Source: RBC074 sp964470555 (GTDB lineage: Bacteria; Acidobacteriota; Blastocatellia; RBC074). Taken from it: a stretch of DNA of 64,000 nucleotides. The stretch is taken from assembly GCA_964470555.1 (NCBI GenBank), contig CAYYDG010000016.1, forward strand, positions 62,001 to 126,000, in the 5' to 3' direction. Position numbers and translations under genes: made by a program. The notes under the pieces are model-generated. The model ran no database searches and had not been told where the DNA came from. It saw only the letters and a list, made by a program, of their open reading frames with translations. Shown here piece by piece: positions 1 to 9,514 of this stretch; positions within the stretch are counted from its first letter, which is position 1, and each line of letters opens with the position of its first letter.

Positions 1-607
<607 letters not shown>

Positions 608-615
<8 letters not shown>

Positions 616-2299
616 TTGTATCAGCGATCTCCCGCAACCGTTCCCGAATGACGCGACTCAGCCGCTCACCCTCCGCCAACTGCTCCTCCAACTCCGCCAC
701 CAGTCGCGGGTACTTCTCGGCGAACGGCTCGGCGTCGTCCTCCTGCTCTTCCGCGCCGACGTAGCGGCCGGGAGTGAGGACGTGGCCGTGCTTGGCGATC
801 TCTTCGAGCGTCGCGGGCTTGGCGAAGCCGGGAACCGGCGCGAACGCCCACGGGCCGTGCTCCTGCTCGTTCCACCATTCCGGCGCAGGCTCGCCGCGCC
901 AGCGACGGTAGGCGTAGACGATCCGGCCAACGTCGGACGCGGGCAGCGGGTCGCTCGTGCCCGGCACGCACTCGGCCTCTTCGATGCCGGTCAGCACGCG
1001 CAGCACGCGGGTCTGCATCGTGCCGAGCTTGCGGGCATCAATGAAGAGCGTTTCGCCCTTGCGCCCGCCGGGGCGGTTCGGCGTGCCCTTGCGGATGTTC
1101 TTGCCGGTCTTGTCGCGGGTGAGGAACCAGAGGCAGACGGGGATGCCGGTGGTGAAGAAGAGCTGCGCGGGCAGGGCGACGATGCAATCCACCAGGTCGG
1201 CCTCGACGATTTTGCGGCGGATGTCGCCCTCGCCGCCAGTGTTGGACGATAAACTGCCGTTGGCCATCACGAACCCGGCCACGCCGCCGCCGCGCCCGTT
1301 CGGCGGCGCGAGGTGGTGGATGAAGTGCTGAATCCAGGCGTAATTGGCGTTGCCGACGGGCGGGTCGCCGTATTTCCAACGCACGTCGCCGCGCAGCAGT
1401 TGGCCCGACCAGTCGCTGACGTTGAACGGCGGATTGGCGAGCACGAAGTCGGCTTTGAGGTCGGGGTGCTGGTCGCGGAGGAACGTGTCGGCCGGCTGCT
1501 CGCCCAGCTTGGCCTCGATGCCGTGGATGGCGAGGTTCATATGAGCGAGCCGCCACGTCGTCGGATTGCTCTCCTGCCCGAAGATGGAAACGTCGGTGCG
1601 CCGCCCGCCGTGGGCTTCGACGAACTTTTCGGACTGGACGAACATGCCGCCCGATCCGCACGCCGGGTCGTAGATGCGGCCCTCGTAAGGTTCCAGCATC
1701 TCGACCAGCACGCGCACGACCGAGCGCGGCGTGTAGAACTCGCCCCCCAGCTTCCCCTCGGCGGCGGCGAACTTGCCGAGGAAGTATTCATACACCCGGC
1801 CGAGCGTGTCGCGTGCCTTGCCCCGGCTGCCCTTGAAGCCGATGCCGGCGATGAGGTCTATCAGCCCTTTCATCTTCACCGGCTCGATGCCGCGGCGGGC
1901 GTAATCGCGCGGCAGCTTGCCCTTGAGGTTTGCGTTGTCCCGCTCGACGGCGAGGATCGCGTCATCAATCAGCGTGGCGATGTCGGGGCGCGTCGCCTGG
2001 TTCTGCAGATTCTGCCAACGAGCTTCCGGCGGCACCCAGAAGACCCGCTCCGCCGTGTACTCGTCGCGGGATTCGAGCAGGCGGTCGAGTTGTTCGCCCT
2101 GGATGCCGGCTTCCGTCAGTTCAACCCGCAGGTCGTCGCGCCGGCTCTCGAAGCTGTCGGAGATGTACTTGAGGAACAGCAACCCAAGGACGACGTGCTT
2201 GTACTCCGCGGCGTCCACCTGCCCGCGCAGGGCGTCGGCGGCCTTCCAGAGTGTGTCGGCATAGTTCAGGTCGCTTTGCGCTACATCGTTATTCGCCAT
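608..2299 (-). CDS. hsdM: Type I restriction-modification DNA methyltransferase subunit HsdM
   Basis: N6-adenine methyltransferase subunit of a type I restriction system; with HsdS it methylates host sites using S-adenosylmethionine. The N-terminal ~160 residues match the HsdM helical domain (YADTLWKAADALRG, LLFLKYISD). Motif I is DPACGSGGMF at 211-220 and catalytic motif IV is NPPF at 289-292, within LANPPFNVSDW. Length (563 aa) is usual for the family. A good Shine-Dalgarno GGAG lies 5 nt before the ATG. It sits directly upstream of hsdS. No hsdR is visible within the window, so it must lie beyond the left edge if it exists. The DNA here looks richer in G and C than uvrB next to it, which fits acquisition by transfer. 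Confidence 0.95.
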
Positions 2300-2579
2300 C
2301 GAAGCTCCGTTTTGTTGTCCTTCTCATAAAGTCTCATCGGGATATTTCTTAGCGCCTTTCTGGCCTGGGACGAGTGTCCGCCTCGCTTGCATAGCCTGTC
2401 TTCTCCATGACGAGACTTGCCAAAACTTGTGAGCAGAATTGTGTGATTGTTTGGGGCTTAAGACGGCGCGCAGTATAGTTCCCGCCCGTCAGTAGCGCAA
2501 ATTTTTCGTCGAGAGTTTCAACAGTCTTTGAACGATTCTTCGTCACCAAGGGAGAATGCTATGCGCCAACAGCTCATAG
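2300..2579. other. Intergenic stretch, no convincing gene
   Basis: Leader of hsdM and spacer towards uvrB. A 66-codon open frame on the minus strand (2349-2549) has no recognisable domain and no clear ribosome binding site, so I do not call it a gene. I see no strong hairpin or promoter here. Confidence 0.4.
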
Positions 2580-2795
2580 AGTGTTGCCCGCGATGCTGAC
2601 GATCACAACGCCGCTTTGTACAGAGTTACGAGCTTGCCCCAGGCGCGCTTGCGCCAGTATGTCGGCAAGGATCGGGTAGATGATGCACTGCGGAGCCTGC
2701 TCAAGGAGCATGGTTCCGCAGTGCCGCAGCTTCCCACTTCAATGGATCTATACCGGGAGCTTCAAGCTGTATTGAAACTGCAAGTGGTTGGATGA
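2580..2795 (+). pseudogene. Possible gene remnant (C-terminal fragment, no start)
   Basis: An open frame of about 70 codons follows a TAG at 2577-2579 and ends with TGA at 2793-2795. It has no ATG near its beginning. The translation reads like real protein (for example RLRQYVGKDRVDDALRSLL and DLYRELQAVLKL), with charged and hydrophobic residues in a helical pattern. I cannot assign a family. It may be the tail of a gene broken when the restriction locus arrived; equally it could be a chance open frame. Confidence 0.3.
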
Positions 2796-2805
2796 ACCAT
2801 CGCAT

Positions 2806-4794
2806 TTATGAAACTTCCAGTTCACGTTCTTTCAGATATTTGATCTTGTCACGCAACTCCGCCGCGCGTTCGAATTCGAATCGTTTAGCGGCTTCGCGCA
2901 TGTCGTGGTTTAGCTGCAAGATGGTTTCGGCAATCTTTTCCGGGCTGTATTCGTCGTAGGCTTCCAGTTTCAGCGGCACTTTGAAGTAATCCGCTTCGTA
3001 AGCAGTGACCAGCGTCGCTTCTATCGGTTTGACGATGGATTGCGGCGTGATGCCGTTGGCTTCGTTGAAAGCCGTTTGTTTGGTGCGGCGGCGTTCGGTT
3101 TCGCCAATGGCTCGACGCATCGAATCGGTGATTTTGTCGGCGTACAAAATGGCTTTGCCACGCGAATTGCGCGCCGTGCGTCCGATTGTTTGAATCAGCG
3201 AAGATTCGCTGCGCAAAAATCCTTCCTTGTCGGCGTCCAGAATCGCCACCAGCGACACTTCCGGCAAATCCAAACCTTCGCGCAACAGGTTGATGCCGAC
3301 CAGCACGTCGAATTCTCCTCGGCGCAAATCGCGCAGAATTCGTATGCGTTCCAGCGTGTCCACTTCGGAATGCATGTAGCGCACTTTGACGCCCAGGTCG
3401 GAGTAATAATCCGTCAGGTCTTCGGCCATTTTCTTGGTCAGCGTCGTTACCAGCACACGTTCGCCGCGTTCGGCGCGTTCGCGAACTTCGCCCAGCAGAT
3501 CGTCAATCTGGCCGCGCACCGGGCGAACTTCGACTTCAGGATCGAGCAATCCGGTCGGGCGAATGATTTGCTCGATCACCACGCCGCTGGATTTCGTCAG
3601 TTCATAAGGCCCCGGCGTCGCAGAAACGTAAATCACCTGGCCAACGCGCTTTTCCCACTCTTCAAATTTCAGCGGACGATTGTCGAGCGCCGACGGCAGT
3701 CGGAATCCGAAATCCACCAGATTCTGTTTGCGCGAACGGTCGCCGGTGTACATTGCGCGAATTTGCGGAACGGATTGATGGCTTTCGTCAATCACGACCA
3801 ATGTGTCTTCGGGCAAATAATCAAACAGCGTCGGTGGAGGTTCGCCGACGGCGCGCCCGGTCAGATGCCGCGAGTAATTTTCAACGCCTCGGCAAAAACC
3901 AAGCTCGTTGAACATATCCAGATCGTACATGACGCGCTGGCGCAACCGTTGCGCTTCGATCAATTTGTTTTGCGCGATCAGTTGCGGTTCCCATTCTTCC
4001 AACTCGGCTTTGATGGTGGCGACGGCGCGTTTGGTCGTGGCTCGTGTGGTGGCGTAATGCGTTCGGGGATAAATCGGCACCCGGCTGTCGTGCTTTTTGA
4101 TGATTTCGCCCAACAGCGGATCAATCGTCGAAATCGAATCTATCTCGTCGCCGAAAAACTCAATCCGATACGCCTGATCCTGATAACTGGGATAAATATC
4201 CAGCACGTCGCCGCGCACGCGAAAGTTGCCGCGTGCGAATTCGATGTCGTTGCGTTCGTACAGCAATTCCACCAGCCGTTTGCGAACGCTTTCCAGCGAA
4301 ATGCGCTGGCCCGGTTCGACGAACATGACCATGCCGTAATAGGCGTTGGGATCGCCGATGCCGTAAATCGCCGATACCGAAGCGACGATGATGACATCGC
4401 GCCGCTCGAACAAACTGCGCGTCGCCGAAAGCCGCAACCGGTCAATTTCTTCGTTGATGGTGGCTTCTTTTTCGATGTAAGTGTCGGTCGCCGCAACGTA
4501 GGCTTCGGGCTGGTAATAATCGTAATAACTGACGAAGTATTCGACGGCGTTTTCCGGGAAGAAAGTTTTGAATTCCTGGTACAACTGCGCGGCCAGCGTT
4601 TTGTTGTGCGCCATCACCAACGTCGGGCGATTTACGCGCGCCACGACCTGGGCAATGGTGAAGGTTTTGCCGCTGCCGGTGATGCCGAGCAGGACCTGAT
4701 GCTTTTCGCCGTCGTTCAATCCATTGACCAACGATTCGATGGCGTCCGGCTGATCGCCTTGCGGCTGGTAATCCGAAACGAGTTTGAAATCCAT
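2806..4794 (-). CDS. uvrB: Excinuclease ABC subunit B (UvrB)
   Basis: DNA damage-verification helicase of nucleotide excision repair; it is loaded by UvrA and recruits UvrC. Residues 37-44 give Walker A (GITGSGKT). The beta-hairpin that grips the damaged strand is YYDYYQPEAY at 90-99. The helicase C-terminal motifs include LREGLDLPEVSLV and QTIGRTARN. The last ~35 residues form the UVR domain (KRFEFERAAELRDKIKYL) that binds UvrC. Length 662 aa is normal. The start is supported by the conserved N-terminus (FKLVSDYQPQGDQPDAI). It appears monocistronic, with no partner gene within 400 bp on the same strand. Confidence 0.98.
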   Translation of the reverse strand: MDFKLVSDYQPQGDQPDAIESLVNGLNDGEKHQVLLGITGSGKTFTIAQVVARVNRPTLVMAHNKTLAAQLYQEFKTFFPENAVEYFVSYYDYYQPEAYVAATDTYIEKEATINEEIDRLRLSATRSLFERRDVIIVASVSAIYGIGDPNAYYGMVMFVEPGQRISLESVRKRLVELLYERNDIEFARGNFRVRGDVLDIYPSYQDQAYRIEFFGDEIDSISTIDPLLGEIIKKHDSRVPIYPRTHYATTRATTKRAVATIKAELEEWEPQLIAQNKLIEAQRLRQRVMYDLDMFNELGFCRGVENYSRHLTGRAVGEPPPTLFDYLPEDTLVVIDESHQSVPQIRAMYTGDRSRKQNLVDFGFRLPSALDNRPLKFEEWEKRVGQVIYVSATPGPYELTKSSGVVIEQIIRPTGLLDPEVEVRPVRGQIDDLLGEVRERAERGERVLVTTLTKKMAEDLTDYYSDLGVKVRYMHSEVDTLERIRILRDLRRGEFDVLVGINLLREGLDLPEVSLVAILDADKEGFLRSESSLIQTIGRTARNSRGKAILYADKITDSMRRAIGETERRRTKQTAFNEANGITPQSIVKPIEATLVTAYEADYFKVPLKLEAYDEYSPEKIAETILQLNHDMREAAKRFEFERAAELRDKIKYLKERELEVS

Positions 4795-5311
4795 AACTTC
4801 TTTCTTTGGTTGGCGGTCGCAGATTTTTCCGTCTCACCGTAATTTTTTTTCAAAAAATTTTTGCCTATGTTGCAGGTTTCACCCAATTTTTCCGCTTATG
4901 TAAGTGGAGGGGGCAAGAAGAAGCCAAACGTTGATTGTCACCGTGTCCCGGCTCAATCAACCGAGTTACTTCTGAAGGCCTGCAATCAGCAGCGTCCTTT
5001 GAAGCTGCAGAGCTTCAAAAGCCATTAGGGAAGCCGCCGTCAGCCATTTCAGGCGGCACCGCTTTTTGATTCAGTAAGTCGTCTTCAGCCAGAAGGGTAT
5101 TTACCAAAGCAACTTTTTTTTCAACTCAGCCAAAAAACGCGAGCCGGTGATTATTGGGCATTCACCGGCTCGCACTTCTTTTCAGGTTATAAGCAGTCGA
5201 GCAAAAATTTGTCAGCAATTTCATTTTCCATCTTTCGTTTGTGATTTGTCATTCGTCGTCGCACGAAGCGCCGAGTAGCAAAGACAAATGACAATTGAAA
5301 AATGATAACTG
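4795..5311. other. Structured intergenic region, possible small RNA
   Basis: No protein gene. The + strand carries a 9-bp hairpin at 4998-5019 (arms TTTGAAGCT/AGCTTCAAA). A GC-rich hairpin at 5033-5057 (GCCGCC/GGCGGC) follows, with a T-run at 5063-5067, looking like a small-RNA terminator. The 12-bp hairpin at 5139-5173 is listed separately. At about 5220-5310 an imperfect inverted repeat built around CATTTGTC/GACAAATG ends right where a transposase fragment begins. I found no convincing sigma-70 promoter, so transcription is unproven. Confidence 0.35.
5139..5173. terminator. Bidirectional intrinsic terminator
   Basis: Perfect 12-bp inverted repeat (GCGAGCCGGTGA at 5139-5150, its complement at 5162-5173) with an 11-nt loop. 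It is preceded by a run of six A and followed by CTTCTTTT, so it could stop transcription in either direction. It is well placed to end any transcript leaving 4.8-5.1 kb on the + strand. Confidence 0.7.
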
Positions 5312-5640
5312 GAAGTGGTGCGTTGGTCGGTCGAGACGACATTTGAAGAAGGCCGCGAACATTTGGGTTGGGAAACTCAACGCCAATGGAGCGATTGGGC
5401 GATTGAACGCACGACGCCTTGCTTGTTGGGACTGTTTTCGCGGGTGGTGCTGCTGACTCATAAACTGCAACCCTATGGCAAAGCGCCTACGCTGACGGCG
5501 GCCTGGCGCTCCAAGCCAAAAGCGACCTTCTCTGACTGTTTGATTCTGGTCCGTAAACACTAATGGCGTTCGCTGAATTATGTGGACTCTGCCTCAAAAG
5601 CAGAGTTCGTAAGTTTTCCCGCGTCTTCTAAAGTTTATGA
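5312..5640 (+). pseudogene. Degenerate DDE transposase, C-terminal remnant
   Basis: The frame opens abruptly at 5312 with VVRWSVETTFEEGREHLG and goes on with ETQRQWSDWAIERTTPCLLG. That is the typical C-terminal part of IS701/IS4-like DDE transposases, including the catalytic-E helix region. A TAA at 5561-5563 interrupts it; the same frame then continues with WRSLNYVDSASKAEF, matching the tail of the family, and decays near 5640. There is no N-terminal half and no flanking terminal inverted repeats are evident, so this is a dead fragment. It lies just upstream of the TonB receptor gene and may have supplied part of its leader. Confidence 0.75.
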
Positions 5641-5879
5641 CCCGCTGACGCAGCGGCGTGCTTTCGGCGAAGGGCTGGAACGACAGCGGCGCACTTTGTT
5701 TTTCAAGCTGTGGTGTAACTTCAGGTTTTTACCATTACGGTGCAACCATTCATCGCCTGACATCTGCCGCTCACCTGCTTTTATTGCCTGTTCGTAAAGA
5801 ACTGCTCCGATCTCTCAGCCGTTGCCGCTATAACCGCACATTCAAACAACCGACTTTTTCCAAACAGAACGAGAAAGAA

Positions 5880-8255
5880 ATGAAAAGAACGCTCATCATT
5901 CTTATTGGCTTACTGTGCGCGTCCGTATTTGCGCAAGCGCAATCCACTGGCGCCATCAATGGACGCATAGTGGTGACGGACGGCAGTGCGCAATCGAGCC
6001 TCAACATCAAAGTCGAAGAATCCAATCAATCCACCACCACCGATTCATCGGGCCGGTTTGCATTGACGAATTTGGCGGCAGGCAAATATACGCTGACGAT
6101 TACCGGAGGCGGATTTGTGCCGCAAACGCGCGTCATCGAATTGGCTGCAGGGCAGACGTTATCGCTCGAAATTCGGCTGGAAAAAATAACCGCTTCAGTG
6201 GATGTGGTCGCCAGTTTGAAGGAATATCACCTGGAAGAATCCAACATCGCCATGCGCGTCAATTCGCGGTTGATTGATGTGCCGATGTCGGTGCAGGTTT
6301 TTCCCAATCAACTTATCGAAGACCGAGCCATCCTGGAAGGCAATGAACTCTTTCGCAACGTCAGCGGGATGAACCAGAACGCTTACAGCGCGATGACGTT
6401 TCGCGGTTTTACGCAGCGCGAGATTTTGTACAACGGCACGCGGGGAAATCCATTCGGTTCGCTCGAAGGCGATGTCAACAACGCCGGCTTCAGCACGTCG
6501 CAAATTCGCCTGACGAACATTCAGCGTGTCGAAGTTCTGAAAGGCCCGGCTTCGTCGCTTTATGGCTCGACCGAAGTCGGCGGCCTTATCAATTACGTCA
6601 CCAAAAAACCGAAAGAAGTTTTGGACGGTGAGATGCAGGTGCGTTTGGGCAGCTTCGCGCAAAAGATGGTGAACGGCGAATTGACCGGCCCTGTCACCGG
6701 CAAATTGCTGGCGCGCGGTGCGTTTTACTTTGAAGACCGCGATTCATTTCGCAACAACGCCGGAGCCACCAATTCACACGCGGCAGGCAATCTGCTTTAC
6801 CGTCCACATGACAACCACCGTTTCAGCGCCGAGTACGAATTCATCAACCAGCGTCTGCCTGGCAATCGTTTGCGCGGCGTGCCGGTGGATGCCAGCGGCA
6901 ATTTCCTGACGAACATCGAATGGGCTGCGAACGAACCGACGGATTTCATCAAGCTGGTTGCGCGCGTGCTGCAATTGCGCGGCGAACATAATTTGTCGCG
7001 TGGCTGGAATGCTGATTACACGTTTCGTTATCTGGAATATGAAAACAACGACAAATATCACGAACCGCGTGGCCTGAATGCCGCGACCGCGACAGGCCGC
7101 ACGATGCGCCGCGAGTTTCGCAATTTCTTTCGCTCGAATGACGATTGGAGTTTGAACGGCAACCTCAGCAAAGTCGCCAACTCCAGCGGCTTCGGTCTGC
7201 ACACGTTGCTGTTTGGCGTCGAGCACATCGCTCAGGATCACGTCTTTCGTTCGGCGCGTGCCCGCGAACGCGAAGTGGCCGGCGGCACGGTTCCCGCGAT
7301 AGACATTTTCAATCCGGTGTACGGGCTGACAGACGAAAGCAATTACACGATGAGCGCCTTTGCGACCAGCACGGCCAACACCAAACGCACAGGTTTTTAT
7401 GCGCAGGATCAAATCGTCGTGAATCGCTTCGTGCAGTTTTTGTTGAGCGGGCGCGTGGATCGGTACGAAGACGAGGGGTTTGCAGCAGTGCCGTTGAAAT
7501 ACAACGACACAGCGCTTTCCGGTCGTGCGGGCGTGGTGGTCAAACCCGTCGAGCAGGTTTCGTTTTACGCAAGCGTTGCCAACAGCTTCATTCGCGCGCC
7601 GATTTTTTCGCAGGCTCCTGAAGCGAACGGCCCGTTCAATTCTGAAACCGGCGATCAGGTCGAAGTCGGCGTCAAGACGGAACTTCTCAATCGCAAGTTG
7701 TTTGTGTCGGGCGCGTTTTTCAATATCAACAAGGAAAACATTTTGCGTCCTGATCCGCAGCTAGGCCCGACGGGCGGCAACGCAAATGCGTTGTTGTCGG
7801 TCGGAGCAGCGCGCAGTCGCGGCTTTGAATTCAATGTCGAAGGCTTTCTGACGCGGCGTTGGTACGCGGCATTCAATTATGCCTGCGTTAGCACACGCAT
7901 CCTGAAAGACAACGTCGTGTCGTTGGTCGGCAGACCGTTGGCGAATGCACCGAAACATACGGTGGGCTGGTTCACGCGCTACAACTTTCTGGAAGGCACG
8001 GGCCTCGGCTTTGGGCTGGAAAGTGTCAGCGAACGTGTCGAGCCATTTGCGGGGATTCGCGCCGATGGCTACACGATTGCGGACGTGAGTTTTTATCAGG
8101 AACTGACTTCGCGGGCGCGTTTGCAATTGCAAATCACGAACATCACGGACAGGCAATACGCCACGAGTTCGCTGTTTGCGGCGCGCGTCGGCAACTTTCC
8201 CGGACAACCGCGCGCGGTGATGCTGACCTTTGCGTGGACACCGTTCAGGGAATAA
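5880..8255 (+). CDS. TonB-dependent siderophore-type outer membrane receptor
   Basis: Outer membrane beta-barrel receptor that imports a chelate with TonB/ExbBD energy. I start at ATG 5880 because the next ~20 residues are a signal peptide (MKRTLIILIGLL, cleaved near FAQAQS); the frame stays open upstream but reads as non-coding. Residues ~23-100 are a carboxypeptidase regulatory-like domain common in Bacteroidota and Acidobacteriota receptors. The plug follows (DVPMSVQVFPNQLI, RVEVLKGPASSLYG, GGLINYVTKKP), matching the FhuA/FpvA siderophore subgroup, then the barrel. Length is 791 aa. It leads a same-strand run with a flavin oxidase (28 nt apart) and two ABC permeases, suggesting uptake and processing of one substrate. 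Confidence 0.9.
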   Translation: MKRTLIILIGLLCASVFAQAQSTGAINGRIVVTDGSAQSSLNIKVEESNQSTTTDSSGRFALTNLAAGKYTLTITGGGFVPQTRVIELAAGQTLSLEIRLEKITASVDVVASLKEYHLEESNIAMRVNSRLIDVPMSVQVFPNQLIEDRAILEGNELFRNVSGMNQNAYSAMTFRGFTQREILYNGTRGNPFGSLEGDVNNAGFSTSQIRLTNIQRVEVLKGPASSLYGSTEVGGLINYVTKKPKEVLDGEMQVRLGSFAQKMVNGELTGPVTGKLLARGAFYFEDRDSFRNNAGATNSHAAGNLLYRPHDNHRFSAEYEFINQRLPGNRLRGVPVDASGNFLTNIEWAANEPTDFIKLVARVLQLRGEHNLSRGWNADYTFRYLEYENNDKYHEPRGLNAATATGRTMRREFRNFFRSNDDWSLNGNLSKVANSSGFGLHTLLFGVEHIAQDHVFRSARAREREVAGGTVPAIDIFNPVYGLTDESNYTMSAFATSTANTKRTGFYAQDQIVVNRFVQFLLSGRVDRYEDEGFAAVPLKYNDTALSGRAGVVVKPVEQVSFYASVANSFIRAPIFSQAPEANGPFNSETGDQVEVGVKTELLNRKLFVSGAFFNINKENILRPDPQLGPTGGNANALLSVGAARSRGFEFNVEGFLTRRWYAAFNYACVSTRILKDNVVSLVGRPLANAPKHTVGWFTRYNFLEGTGLGFGLESVSERVEPFAGIRADGYTIADVSFYQELTSRARLQLQITNITDRQYATSSLFAARVGNFPGQPRAVMLTFAWTPFRE

Positions 8256-8283
8256 ATAAAAAGGCAAATATCAAAAGGCAAAA

Positions 8284-9507
8284 ATGAAGAGACGATCTTT
8301 TTTGCAACTCACCACCGCAAGTGCGTTGAGCACGACGTTGCCTGTGCAATCTTCGCCCGAAATCATCGTCATCGGCGGTGGTGCATTCGGCGGCTGGACG
8401 GCGTTTTACCTGCGTGAAATGGGGGCGCGCGTGACCTTGTTGGATGCGTACGGCCCCGGCAATGCGCGGGCGAGTTCGGGCGGCGAGACGCGGTTGATTC
8501 GTGCCGATTATGGAACAGACGAACTGTACACCAAGCTTGTCCTCAAAGCGTTTCCGCTGTGGCGCCGCTGGCAGAAAGAATTTGGCGCAACAATGTTTTT
8601 GCCTTCGGGACGTCTGCTGATGGCGCGTCCTGAAGGCATGGCGAATCTGAAAGAGCGGCAAACGCGACTCGCCAAATACAACTTCAAAACCGAAATCCTC
8701 ACGCAAGCCGAACTCAAATATCGCTGGCCGCAGATCAATTACGAAGACATCGCGGGCGGCATTTACGACACGGCGAGCGGCATTCTGAAAGCGCGCGAAG
8801 CCTGTCGTATCGTTGCCGAACAATTCCAAAAACGAGGCGGCACAATGAAGATCGCGCACGCCAAACCGGGCGCGGTGGTGAACGGTGAAATGCAGGGCTT
8901 GCAACTGGCGAATGGCGAAACATTGCGCGCTTCGTTGTACGTCTTCGCTTGTGGTCCGTGGTTGCGCAAGGTGTTTCCGGCGCTGCTCGGCAAACGATTG
9001 AAAACGCCGCGACGCGATGTTTTTTTCATCGGCACGCCGCCGGGCGATGATCGTTTCTCGTGGCAGCGCATGCCTTCGTGGGGTTTCGGCGGGCCATCGA
9101 ATGAGCCGGAGTTCGGCAAGTGGTACGGTTTTCCTGATGTTGACGAACGCGGCCTCAAAGCCTGTCCCGTGGACGACGCCAATCAGATTGATCCCGACAC
9201 TGATGAACGCATTGTGAGCGCGTATCAGCTCAAGCGCGCCCACGATTATCTGGGCTGGCGTTTTCCGGCTTTACGCAACCAGCCGATTATCGAAACGCGC
9301 GTTTGCCAAACCGAAAATACGATTGACGACAATTTTATCGCGCAGCCGCATCCTGACATGAAAAATGTCTGGATTGCGGGCGGCGGTTCCGGGCACGGGT
9401 TCAAACACGGCCCCGCGTTTGGGCAATACCTTGCCGATCGTTTACTGGGCAAAGATAGTGAGCCGGAATTCGACCAGGCGTTCACGTTGAAGAAAGAAAC
9501 GTTTTGA
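8284..9507 (+). CDS. FAD-dependent amine oxidase of the sarcosine/N-methyltryptophan oxidase family
   Basis: Oxidises a secondary amine or amino acid with O2 or another acceptor. The N-terminus MKRRSFLQLTTASAL resembles a Tat signal, so export is possible. The FAD-binding GGGAFGG is at 31-37, followed by the family signature SSGGETRLIRADYG. Cys341, in RVCQTENTIDDNF, aligns with the cysteine that binds FAD covalently in monomeric sarcosine oxidase, and GSGHGFKHGPAFG is the conserved C-terminal flavin loop. Length (407 aa) fits. Its place between a TonB receptor and ABC permeases suggests that the imported compound is the substrate, which is inference. Confidence 0.85.
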   Translation: MKRRSFLQLTTASALSTTLPVQSSPEIIVIGGGAFGGWTAFYLREMGARVTLLDAYGPGNARASSGGETRLIRADYGTDELYTKLVLKAFPLWRRWQKEFGATMFLPSGRLLMARPEGMANLKERQTRLAKYNFKTEILTQAELKYRWPQINYEDIAGGIYDTASGILKAREACRIVAEQFQKRGGTMKIAHAKPGAVVNGEMQGLQLANGETLRASLYVFACGPWLRKVFPALLGKRLKTPRRDVFFIGTPPGDDRFSWQRMPSWGFGGPSNEPEFGKWYGFPDVDERGLKACPVDDANQIDPDTDERIVSAYQLKRAHDYLGWRFPALRNQPIIETRVCQTENTIDDNFIAQPHPDMKNVWIAGGGSGHGFKHGPAFGQYLADRLLGKDSEPEFDQAFTLKKETF

Positions 9508-9514
9508 TTGCTTT

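Noticed and set aside
2349..2549. 66-codon minus-strand frame upstream of hsdM
   Set aside because: No ribosome site, no domain, and odd composition; not enough to call a gene.
3040..4842. 600-codon open frame opposite uvrB
   Set aside because: Shadow of the uvrB coding frame; composition is unlike a real protein and uvrB is certain.
5640..5880. Upstream extension of the TonB receptor to 5658
   Set aside because: The added 74 residues are Arg/Ser/Leu-rich without a signal peptide, whereas ATG 5880 opens a clear one.
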